Shown in pieces: positions 42,865 to 49,268 of a stretch of DNA of 49,268 nt; the first letter of the stretch is position 1; each line of letters begins with the position of its first letter. The notes beneath the pieces were generated by a model. The model saw only the letters and a program-made list of their open reading frames with translations, was not told where the DNA came from and did not search any database. The position numbers and the translations under genes were made by a program. Source of the stretch: an uncultured Chloroflexus sp. (GTDB lineage: Bacteria; Chloroflexota; Chloroflexia; Chloroflexales; Chloroflexaceae); assembly GCF_937129525.1 (NCBI RefSeq), contig NZ_CAKZNK010000154.1, forward strand, positions 1-49,268, written 5' to 3'.

Positions 42865-42892
42865 ATTATACCAGCATTTGCTGCCATATCAA
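42865..42892 (-). promoter_or_regulatory. strong extended -10 promoter of the small membrane protein gene
   Basis: On the minus strand TTGATA (42887-42892), a 16-bp spacer ending in TGG, and consensus TATAAT (42865-42870), about 42 bp before the ATG at 42823. Confidence 0.75.
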
Positions 42893-43064
42893 AACGGTGT
42901 CGTTTCCTCCACTGACGGAGATATATCAGATCAGGTTGGGGTATACTGAGCTTAGCGAAGCAATATCGCTGGCAAGCGCATGCATCGTCGGCCAGATTGA
43001 TGCGCGCGGTAACCCACAGATGTTGCTGGTCTGGCTTGTGGTAATATCGACCTGTTTTTACATT

Positions 43065-43073
43065 TGGTAGAAT
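43065..43073 (+). promoter_or_regulatory. extended -10 (TGG-TAGAAT) giving a possible leaderless transcript
   Basis: TGG at 43065-43067 and TAGAAT at 43068-43073. The expected start of transcription coincides with the ATG at 43081, and no ribosome binding site is present. Confidence 0.5.
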
Positions 43074-43080
43074 CTGCTCT

Positions 43081-43593
43081 ATGCAACACCTCAAAAGTGT
43101 CATTGCGCTCGGATTGCTTCCACTTGCCGGCTGGTGGTGGTTTGAAAGCAATGTCTTTATCACAGCATGGCTGCTCGGCCATAGCGAAGGCTTTCAGCGG
43201 TTTGTGATCTGGATGATCTCAACGTTGCAAAGCAGTGGCTATGTGACGATCATTGTTCTCGGCGTAGTGTATCTCCTGTCCAGTCTGATCGAGCTAATCT
43301 GGTGGCCGACGGGTGGCATGGCAAAGCGCTGGGGCGTCACGGCGGTGATCTTCTGGCTGGTGGTGGTGGGCTTGGAAGCGATTGGCATTTTCAACGGCTA
43401 CAGTGTGCGCTACTTCGGCATGTTTGCAGTCGATGGCCAACCGCCGCCCGAGTGGGGGCTTTGGTTGAGTGGCGTGCCGCTGGCGTTGCTGTTTGCTGCC
43501 GGCCCTGAAGGTGTGATCCGGTGGGCGCTGATCACGATCGCTACCTGGTCACGCCAGATCTTCTTTCGCCAGGCGCCGGCGCGCGAAGGGTGA
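43081..43593 (+). CDS. small Trp-rich membrane protein of unknown function
   Basis: 170 residues with four predicted helices (about 5-32, 52-75, 85-105 and 127-147). Trp and Phe are concentrated at helix ends (GWWWFES, ELIWWPTGG). The loop after helix 3 contains YSVRYFGMFAVDGQPPPEWG, and the C-terminal tail is basic (RQIFFRQAPAR). No family recognised. There is no ribosome binding site before the ATG, and the -10 element is placed as in leaderless genes. Two hairpins follow the stop. Confidence 0.68.
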   Translation: MQHLKSVIALGLLPLAGWWWFESNVFITAWLLGHSEGFQRFVIWMISTLQSSGYVTIIVLGVVYLLSSLIELIWWPTGGMAKRWGVTAVIFWLVVVGLEAIGIFNGYSVRYFGMFAVDGQPPPEWGLWLSGVPLALLFAAGPEGVIRWALITIATWSRQIFFRQAPAREG

Positions 43594-43598
43594 CGGCT

Positions 43599-43614
43599 CA
43601 ACCGGTGCCGGTTG
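43599..43614. repeat. short palindrome after the stop codon
   Basis: CAACCGG-TG-CCGGTTG, seven paired bases (eight with flanking T/A), 6 bp after the membrane-protein stop. It precedes a stronger terminator hairpin. Confidence 0.5.
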
Positions 43615-43638
43615 ACAACCGCCGCGCCACCGACCAGA

Positions 43639-43665
43639 TCAGGGCGAGACACGGTCTCGCCCTGA
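43639..43665. terminator. bidirectional terminator hairpin
   Basis: TCAGGGCGAGAC (43639-43650) and GTCTCGCCCTGA (43654-43665) are a perfect 12-bp stem with a 3-nt loop, between convergent genes. Confidence 0.8.
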
Positions 43666-43679
43666 CAGGCGCCTGACTG

Positions 43680-44195
43680 TTAATTCTCTTCCTCTCTGGT
43701 GAGCTGTTCAGGAATCAACCGCTCGACAATGACGACATCGCGCCAGCGGCCATCGAGGCGGGCATGTTTTTCGTAGATCCCCACTTCGCGAAAGCCAACC
43801 GATGCCAGCATCGCCCGACTGGCGGTATTCTCAACGAACACCCGTGAAAGCAACTTCCAGAAGCCGGCGCGGGCAGCAGCTTCGATCAGCGCCAGCATGG
43901 TGAGGCGACCGATGCCGCGTCCTCGCCATTCCCGCTCGACATACACCGAGAACTCGGCGATGCCGGCGTAGCACGCCCGCGTCCGGTACGGGAAGGTGGC
44001 GGCAAAGGCGACGATCTGGTCGTTGACCACCGTGACTACAATCGGGAAGCGGTTGCCAAACCATTGCGCCACCTCGTCGGCAGTGCGCATGCGTGTTTCA
44101 AAGGTGGCAATGCGGTCGGCAATGCCCTGATTGTAGATGGTGGCAATCGCTGCCGCATCAGCCGGTGTGGCCAAACGGGTGAATACACTGCTCAT
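43680..44195 (-). CDS. GNAT N-acetyltransferase, phosphinothricin/arsinothricin-acetyltransferase-like
   Basis: 171 residues. The acetyl-CoA loop is WRGRGIGRL (R/QxxGxG type), and IYNQGIADRIATFET, RTRACYAGIAEFSVYV and GFREVGIYEKHARLDGRW are close to the Pat/ArsN1-type phosphinothricin acetyltransferases. It would acetylate a small amino compound in the cytoplasm. The gene starts inside the end of the AcuI-like gene (ATGA overlap at 44192-44195), so translation is coupled and the two are one operon. Confidence 0.85.
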   Translation of the reverse strand: MSSVFTRLATPADAAAIATIYNQGIADRIATFETRMRTADEVAQWFGNRFPIVVTVVNDQIVAFAATFPYRTRACYAGIAEFSVYVEREWRGRGIGRLTMLALIEAAARAGFWKLLSRVFVENTASRAMLASVGFREVGIYEKHARLDGRWRDVVIVERLIPEQLTREEEN

Positions 44196-45184
44196 CGGTT
44201 GACATCCACTACCACCCGCCCGCGCGTCTGGGCATTGGTGATCTGCTCGGCGTAGGCCGGTAGATCGGCAAACGGGATAACGGTTGTCATTCGGTCAAGA
44301 AGATCTGGCGAGAGATCGCGCGCCATGCGTTCCCAGGCCCGTAGCCGTTCCTCGCGCGGCACCATCACCGACTCGACACCGATCATCGTTACCCCACGCA
44401 GAATGAACGGGTACACCGTAGTGGTAAACTCGGCTCCGCCGGCGTTGCCGCAGATCGCAACCGCGCTCCGCATCGCCATCGAGCGCAACACTCCGGCGAG
44501 TACGGCTCCGCCAACCGTATCAACGGCGCCACCCCAGCGTTCGCTTTCGAGCGGACGACCGGGCGCACTCAGTACGTTCCGGTCAAGAATGCCGCTAGCG
44601 CCAAGTTCGCGCAGATATGCCTCTTCGTGGGGGCGACCGGTGGCAGCGATCACCTTGTGACCGGCTTTTGCCAGTAAGGCGACGGCGACGCTGCCAACGC
44701 CGCCGGCAGCGCCGGTAACCAGCACTTCGCGGTCGGGAATGAAGCCGTGACGTTCGAGAGCCAGCACGCAGAGCATCGCAGTGAACCCTGCTGTACCCAG
44801 CGTCATCGCATGCAGCAGGCTCATTCCTGTCGGTAGCGGCACCAGCCACTCGCCTTTGACACGGGTATACTGACTATAACCACCCCAATGTCGCTCGCCA
44901 ACTCCCCAACCGGTGAGGATAACCTCATCGCCGGGCCGGTAACGCGGATCTGCCGATTCGACGACGGTGCCGGCGAAGTCAATTCCCGGCGCGAGTGGGC
45001 TCGCGCGCAAAATTTTGCCTTTGCCGGTAATCGCCAGGCCATCTTTGTAGTTGAGCGTCGAATAAGCCACTTTGACTAACACCTCGCCAGAGGGGAGTGC
45101 GCTTAACGGCAACTCGCGGAACTCGACTCGCCGGCCATCAGCTCCTTCTTCCACGACCAGGGCGGTAAAGCGTTCTTCGCTCAT
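44192..45184 (-). CDS. acuI: AcuI/YhdH-family acryloyl-CoA reductase
   Basis: 330 residues of the zinc-free medium-chain reductase family. STLNYKDGLAITGKGKI, PLAPGIDFAGTV and GWGVGERHWGGYSQY are signature segments of YhdH/AcuI, which reduces acryloyl-CoA to propionyl-CoA with NADPH. The Rossmann motif is TGAAGGVGSVAVALLAKAG. ATG 45184 has AAGGGAG upstream; the frame continues to 45298 without support. A near-consensus promoter lies 46 bp upstream. In a Chloroflexus-like host it may detoxify acryloyl-CoA leaking from 3-hydroxypropionate metabolism (inference). It overlaps the downstream GNAT gene. Confidence 0.88.
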   Translation of the reverse strand: MSEERFTALVVEEGADGRRVEFRELPLSALPSGEVLVKVAYSTLNYKDGLAITGKGKILRASPLAPGIDFAGTVVESADPRYRPGDEVILTGWGVGERHWGGYSQYTRVKGEWLVPLPTGMSLLHAMTLGTAGFTAMLCVLALERHGFIPDREVLVTGAAGGVGSVAVALLAKAGHKVIAATGRPHEEAYLRELGASGILDRNVLSAPGRPLESERWGGAVDTVGGAVLAGVLRSMAMRSAVAICGNAGGAEFTTTVYPFILRGVTMIGVESVMVPREERLRAWERMARDLSPDLLDRMTTVIPFADLPAYAEQITNAQTRGRVVVDVNR

Positions 45185-45229
45185 CGGTATGCTCCCTTGC
45201 TGCTGTAGCGCTTGTCTGCTGTACTGTCG

Positions 45230-45258
45230 ATTATAATAAATGCAGATGCCTTTGCCAA
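45230..45258 (-). promoter_or_regulatory. sigma70 promoter of the acuI-GNAT operon
   Basis: On the minus strand TTGGCA (45253-45258), an exact 17-bp spacer and consensus TATAAT (45230-45235), 46 bp before the ATG. Confidence 0.8.
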
Positions 45259-45435
45259 ACCGGGTAGCTGTGGTAACATCAGGCGTCAGGATATGCATCT
45301 GGTGCGGTAGCTGTCAAGATTTGTTTGTATGTCTGGCAGCGCTGCAAGTGTATGAGCTACGATACAACGGTCGCTACCTGATCAGGAGCAGTTTAGTCCG
45401 TTGCCTGTCCTGACCGCATCACATTCGGAGTCATT

Positions 45436-46179
45436 ATGATCCATGCACTTGATCACGTCGTTATTCTTGTCGAACATCTACCGTCGGCAGTGGCCGCGTA
45501 TACCGCAGCCGGTTTTGTCGTTGCTCCTGGTGGTGAGCATGCCGATGGCGCAACTCATAACGCGCTGATTAGCTTCCCCGATGGTACCTATCTGGAGTTG
45601 CTCGCCTTTCGGCGCGCTGCGCCCGAACACCGCTGGTGGCGACATGTGGCCGCCGGGCCGGGGTTGATCGATTTTGCCCTGCTGCCGACCAATACCACTA
45701 TTGCAGTCGCCGCCGCTGCCGATCGCGGTCTGATGATGAACGGCCCGGTTCCCGGTGGTCGTATCCGACCCGATGGGTTGAGTCTGGCCTGGGAAACGGC
45801 GTGGCCGCCGAGTCCTGATCTGCCGTTTCTCTGCGGCGATGTGACCGACCGCGCCTTTCGCGTTCCCGATGCCGATTTTTGGGGGCACAGTAACGGTGCG
45901 CGCGGGATTGCTGAGGTGATCGTGGCTGTCACCGATCTGGTGGCTAGCGCCGGACGGTATGCTGCTCTGCTCGGCATCACGCCGCAGGCTGCTCCCGCTG
46001 AAGCGCGCATTCCACTCGGTGAAAGCGCAATTGTGTTGCGCGGTCCCGACTCTGGCGACCAGCAGGTGCTCGATCGACTGGCGCGGCGCGGTGAAGGGAT
46101 CTGCGCAATCACGCTGCGCGGCCTGAACTTTCCCGATCTTTCTGCGACGTTGGGGGCAGCGATTATGGCTGCGCAATAA
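45436..46179 (+). CDS. VOC-superfamily (glyoxalase-like) protein
   Basis: 247 residues. The N-terminal LDHVVILVEHLPSAVAAYTAAGFVV is the first beta-alpha unit of a vicinal-oxygen-chelate domain with a metal-ligand His (H7), and GTYLELLAF supplies the Glu of the same half. The second half (GIAEVIVAVTDLVASAGRYAALLGI to GICAITLRGLNF) repeats the fold but lacks obvious metal ligands, as in the Glyoxalase_3-like group. The reaction is not predictable. GGAG lies about six bases before the ATG. Single gene, divergent from acuI. Confidence 0.8.
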   Translation: MIHALDHVVILVEHLPSAVAAYTAAGFVVAPGGEHADGATHNALISFPDGTYLELLAFRRAAPEHRWWRHVAAGPGLIDFALLPTNTTIAVAAAADRGLMMNGPVPGGRIRPDGLSLAWETAWPPSPDLPFLCGDVTDRAFRVPDADFWGHSNGARGIAEVIVAVTDLVASAGRYAALLGITPQAAPAEARIPLGESAIVLRGPDSGDQQVLDRLARRGEGICAITLRGLNFPDLSATLGAAIMAAQ

Positions 46180-46262
46180 ACGCTTTACACATCAGTAGTG
46201 AGAGTAGTGAGGTTTGCATTCATTTTGTTTCAAGACCCGACCCTCACTAACCAGCTTTCATC

Positions 46263-47540
46263 ATGTCAAACGATTTTGACCATTTTAGCCAGCGAGTGCG
46301 CGCCGAGCGCGGCAATTTTTTTGATCGCGAACGTTCGATCACACTGGTGCGCGCGCCGGGATGGGTTGATCTGTTCGGCGGTCTGGTCGCCGACACCGGA
46401 CTTCTCTCATTGCTCTGGCCAACCGGAGGCGGGGTACTGGTTGCGATCCAACCTGATCCCGAACCGATCATCCGGTTTCGGGTTGGTCAGCGCACCGACT
46501 CGATCCCCTGCACGGCGCTCTTTCTGCCCGGCGGGCCGCGCGAATATGCTGACGCGGTCGGCGAGATTGATCGCCATCAGCCGCCGCGCAGTCCATGGTG
46601 GGGGCCGGCGCTGATGGCATGGGTAGCCCTGATGCGGGAAGAGTTTGTCCGGTTTGGCGGCGGCGCTCGCGTCATCCTTCAATTTAGTGACACTTCGGTC
46701 CCGGCAGCCAGTGTGATTGTGGCGGTCGCGCAGGCCCTTGTCACCGCTTACAGCATTCACGTAGCGCCGCGCGAGCTGGCAATCACCTGCGCCGAAGGGT
46801 TAGTTCGGCTGACCAACCGCGGCGCCGAACTGCCTGGAACACTGGTCGCGGTGAGCGCTCAGGCTGGCGAAGCGATGATGGTGAACGCGCGCGCGGCCCA
46901 GATCGCCAGCAGCGTCCATCTCCCGCCTGGCTGCGCAGTATGGACGATACGGGCAGGCGATGAGCCGCGTCAACCATTGGCGCGAGTGCGTTCGGCGTTA
47001 GCCCGCATTGATCAACTCGTGAGCGAGAGCAAGGCCGAGGCGACCCTGGCCGATCTTGGGATCAGAGGCGTGCTTCATCATTTGCGTTATCAGTTGACGG
47101 AAACGATCTTTGCTGGTGAGCGTCAGCCTTCCGTAACACTGACAGCGCTGGCCACGTTTGCGTTAGCCGAGCATCAACGATCCAGAATCGGCCTGGCGTT
47201 GTTACGCGCCGCCGCCAACCGCATGCAACGCGAGGATGATCTGCGTCTCACAGGCGAATTGTTGACCCAAAGCCATTGGGAACAGGCAGCACTGGGATTA
47301 ACCGATCCGCATGCCGATGCACTGGTTGACCGGCTTGTTTCACCGGCCATCTTCGGAGCGCGTCAGCCGGTGGCGACCACACAGGCTACGCTGGTAGTGT
47401 TTGGTCGCAGTGATGCCGATGATGAGGTGCGACGGGTTGCCGCTGACTATCACGCTACCACCGGCTTGCCGGTCAGCGTAACCGGTGGCAGTGTAGCCGG
47501 GGTGAGCGTGTCCGGGGTGCGAAGCGGAGGACACAACTGA
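46263..47540 (+). CDS. degenerate galactokinase-like GHMP-family protein
   Basis: 425 residues. The N-terminus VRAPGWVDLFGGLVADTG (about residues 29-46) aligns with the galactokinase signature APGRVNLIGEHTDYN but has lost the Glu-His-Thr-Asp sugar-binding residues. Where a Pro-x3-GlySer-Ser-Ser-Ala phosphate loop is expected there is only DTSVPAASVIVAVAQA. A galactokinase-like two-domain layout persists. It is therefore probably not an active sugar kinase and may be a regulator, or an enzyme with a new substrate. No ribosome binding site precedes the ATG, so the start is less certain. The zinc-ribbon protein gene follows after 34 bp. Confidence 0.65.
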   Translation: MSNDFDHFSQRVRAERGNFFDRERSITLVRAPGWVDLFGGLVADTGLLSLLWPTGGGVLVAIQPDPEPIIRFRVGQRTDSIPCTALFLPGGPREYADAVGEIDRHQPPRSPWWGPALMAWVALMREEFVRFGGGARVILQFSDTSVPAASVIVAVAQALVTAYSIHVAPRELAITCAEGLVRLTNRGAELPGTLVAVSAQAGEAMMVNARAAQIASSVHLPPGCAVWTIRAGDEPRQPLARVRSALARIDQLVSESKAEATLADLGIRGVLHHLRYQLTETIFAGERQPSVTLTALATFALAEHQRSRIGLALLRAAANRMQREDDLRLTGELLTQSHWEQAALGLTDPHADALVDRLVSPAIFGARQPVATTQATLVVFGRSDADDEVRRVAADYHATTGLPVSVTGGSVAGVSVSGVRSGGHN

Positions 47541-47574
47541 CACCTGATCGGTGCCCTCGCCAGGAGTTAACGAT

Positions 47575-48636
47575 ATGTCGCATCCACACTATTGCGCGCA
47601 ATGCGGTTCGCCGGTGGCAGCCGATGAGCGATTTTGCCCTCATTGTGGCGCGCGGATTCCGGAACTACCGCTACCGGTCATGCCACCGTTACCGCCGGCG
47701 CCGGCCAGCGTCGCGCCGCAGCGCACAGGTAGCAAGATCGCGATCTGGATTGCAATCGGGCTGATCGGGCTGGTTATTGTGGGTGGGGGCATTAGTTTCG
47801 CGTTGACGAATCGTTCTGCGACAACAGCGAGTCCATCCACTGCAACTGCCACGCTGCGCCAGCCGGAAACTGCGACCGGCGTACCGCAGCCATCGGCCAC
47901 ACCGCTAAGCGGGGTGATCGGCCAGCCAACTCCGATAGGCGCTGCTGCGCTGGCCCGCGCGACGCAAGCGCAGACTGCACAGGCTCAGGCCCTGCGCGCT
48001 CCTACACAAACTGCACAAGCCCTTACTCAGACTGCACTGGTCATTGAAGCTGAAGTGAATGCGCTTTTTGCCGAGTCCCGGCGCGTGTTTTACGATGAAT
48101 TCATCGATAACCGCAACGCCTGGTTTACCGGCATCTTCCAGGAGATCGAACTCGATCTGATCGAAGACGGCGTGTTTAAAGTGTTCTGGACTGGCAAAGG
48201 CACATCATATGAACTCTACGAACTCAGCTCATTCACCAATTTTATCAGTGAGGTAGATTGTCGTATCGCGCGCGGTGGCGGCGATGGCAGTTGTAGTCTG
48301 GTCTTTGGGCATCGCCGTGATACCGGTTTTTACAAGTTTGAATTCTTTATCGACTACTACCGGCTCTTTACCGTTCCGATTGAAGGCGAGCTGGTGACGC
48401 TTGCCGAAGGCGATCCTCGCCAGTTCACAACCATAGGTGAGATGAACCGGTTGCGTGTCATTCGCCAGGGTGACCGGATTCGTTTATTTATCAACGGTGT
48501 TCTGGTCGGTGACCTGCGCGATACCACCTTTGCCGCCGGACGCATCGGGGTTTCGACCACATGCTATCGCGATGAAGGTGGGGTTGAAGTCCACTTCGAT
48601 AACTTCGCGATCTGGTCACTGCCGGATGGTTCATGA
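47575..48636 (+). CDS. zinc-ribbon membrane-anchored protein with LamG/DUF1080-like exterior domain
   Basis: About 353 residues: an N-terminal zinc ribbon (YCAQCG...FCPHCG, about 7-27), a Pro-rich stretch, one membrane helix (about 52-76), a Thr/Ser/Pro linker, AQTAQA-like repeats (about 125-160), and a C-terminal beta-sandwich-like domain (about 172-353; VFYDEFIDNRNAWF to VHFDNFAIWSL). The last part resembles concanavalin/LamG or 3-keto-disaccharide hydrolase-like folds that bind carbohydrates; catalytic residues are not identifiable. ATG 47575 is eight bases after AGGAG. The ribbon would lie in the cytoplasm and the sandwich outside. Confidence 0.78.
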   Translation: MSHPHYCAQCGSPVAADERFCPHCGARIPELPLPVMPPLPPAPASVAPQRTGSKIAIWIAIGLIGLVIVGGGISFALTNRSATTASPSTATATLRQPETATGVPQPSATPLSGVIGQPTPIGAAALARATQAQTAQAQALRAPTQTAQALTQTALVIEAEVNALFAESRRVFYDEFIDNRNAWFTGIFQEIELDLIEDGVFKVFWTGKGTSYELYELSSFTNFISEVDCRIARGGGDGSCSLVFGHRRDTGFYKFEFFIDYYRLFTVPIEGELVTLAEGDPRQFTTIGEMNRLRVIRQGDRIRLFINGVLVGDLRDTTFAAGRIGVSTTCYRDEGGVEVHFDNFAIWSLPDGS

Positions 48637-48688
48637 TCGCCCGGCGGCTCGATGGCATCGTTAACAGAAACAGCGAGGAGGTGACATA

Positions 48689-49147
48689 GTGGAGTCTCCT
48701 TTTCCCCATCTTCTTGAGGAATTTATCGTTGTCAATGCGCCGATGGCGCAGGTCGAGCGCGTGATGACTGAGCAATCACTCATGCAACGCTGGATGTCGC
48801 TGGCGGTTCGGTTCGAGCCACTCGATGGATGGCGATTCGACGTGGGCGCGCCATGGCGGTTGCAGCTCACCGGCCTTGGCCCGCTCCTTGAAGCCGGTTA
48901 TGTGGTGGCCGATCGGCGGCCCGGACTGGTATTGTGGGCGTTTGATGGCTTCTGGGAGGGATTTGATGCCTGGCAGTGGTTGCCGTGGCAAGGTCGCAGC
49001 GATCAGACCCTGATCCACAACCGAATCGAATATCGCTTGAAGGTTCCCGGTCTCGATCTGATCTGGCCGTTGACTATCGCGCCCCTGATGAAATTCGATG
49101 CCGGCGTTCAGATGAAGCGGTTGCAGCAGGTATGTGAAGAACATTGA
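48689..49147 (+). CDS. SRPBCC-like lipid/polyketide-binding domain protein
   Basis: 152 residues of START/SRPBCC-like character: EEFIVVNAPMAQVERVMTEQSLMQRWM is the first strand-helix unit and the long C-terminal helix (PLMKFDAGVQMKRLQQVCEEH) closes the pocket. Trp-rich central strands (LVLWAFDGFWEGFDAWQWLPW) would line a hydrophobic cavity. The start is GTG 48689 after GAGGAGGTGA. Probably co-transcribed with the zinc-ribbon gene 52 bp upstream. Ligand unknown. Confidence 0.78.
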   Translation: MESPFPHLLEEFIVVNAPMAQVERVMTEQSLMQRWMSLAVRFEPLDGWRFDVGAPWRLQLTGLGPLLEAGYVVADRRPGLVLWAFDGFWEGFDAWQWLPWQGRSDQTLIHNRIEYRLKVPGLDLIWPLTIAPLMKFDAGVQMKRLQQVCEEH

Positions 49148-49268
49148 TCACATATGCGCGATGTGCTCCATGTGTTAGTGGAAATCTGCACTATATTATA
49201 TCATTATACGGTTGCGACTGATACCAAACTGCCCTGAATGCCTGACGCCATAGATACCGTGTTCGCAG

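Noticed and set aside
46263-47540. Annotation as active galactokinase
   Set aside because: The substrate-binding EHTD residues and the GlySerSer phosphate loop are absent.

Overview
The window looks like chromosomal DNA of a filamentous anoxygenic phototroph of the Chloroflexales, most likely Chloroflexus or a close relative. This is an inference from gene content. The set includes an amylosucrase, a bacterial tricorn protease, an AcuI-type acryloyl-CoA reductase, an ABC permease/binding-protein pair of the thiamine-precursor or riboflavin type with no ATPase, a 2Fe-2S protein with an extra C-terminal domain reminiscent of chlorosome envelope Fe-S proteins, a PASTA-tailed class A penicillin-binding protein, and lipoproteins and zinc-ribbon membrane proteins with Thr/Pro-rich linkers. 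The DNA is moderately GC-rich, genes lie on both strands in short operons, and strong AGGAGG-type ribosome binding sites are common. No phage, transposase or CRISPR array is visible, so this is mostly core genome.

Layout. 1-1.6 kb: a heptamer tandem repeat running into the end of a DUF4129 membrane protein. 1.8-6.3 kb: class A PBP and a flavin disulfide-reductase-like enzyme without its cysteines. 6.3-7.6 kb: an unrecognised membrane protein. 7.6-8.06 kb: regulatory/repeat region with a perfect 14-bp-arm palindrome. 8.06-12.9 kb: YtcJ-like amidohydrolase, Fsr-like MFS transporter, oligoendopeptidase F. 12.9-14.8 kb: ABC binding lipoprotein and permease (minus strand). 15.25-17.2 kb: amylosucrase. 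17.4-20.8 kb: PAS-STAS regulator with its own promoter, then RtcB RNA ligase. 20.85-23.5 kb: phasin-like protein, HMG-CoA lyase, SDR. 23.5-28.4 kb: tricorn homologue, hydroxypyruvate-isomerase-like TIM barrel, NYN protein. 28.5-31.4 kb: acyltransferase, then MFS transporter and GTP cyclohydrolase II overlapping by ATGA (minus). 31.5-32.9 kb: ferredoxin-like protein and PIG-L deacetylase. 33.0-33.7 kb: tRNA-Lys(UUU) with promoter and terminator, then about 450 bp of gene-poor DNA closed by an imperfect copy of the tRNA 3' end. 33.7-37.5 kb: DUF2085 protein, zinc-ribbon membrane protein, and a Dps plus sugar-binding-type lipoprotein operon. 37.9-43.6 kb: MoxR ATPase, large PAS-GGDEF-EAL protein, two small membrane proteins. 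43.7-46.2 kb: AcuI and GNAT acetyltransferase (overlapping), VOC protein. 46.3-49.1 kb: degenerate galactokinase-like protein, zinc-ribbon/LamG-like protein, SRPBCC protein.

Functional links. Acyl-CoA and carbon-storage metabolism recurs (HMG-CoA lyase, SDR, phasin-like protein, AcuI, amylosucrase). Riboflavin or vitamin supply appears twice (ribA; the ABC pair). Signalling is represented by a stressosome-like PAS-STAS protein and a cyclic-di-GMP protein with both catalytic domains intact. Several minus-strand and some plus-strand genes share an extended -10 element TGG-TANNAT.

No clear-cut new multi-gene system is evident. The best leads are the tRNA-Lys 3'-end duplication, the enzymes with eroded active sites (4914-6257 and 46263-47540), the two-domain 2Fe-2S protein at 31.5 kb, and the Dps-lipoprotein operon.
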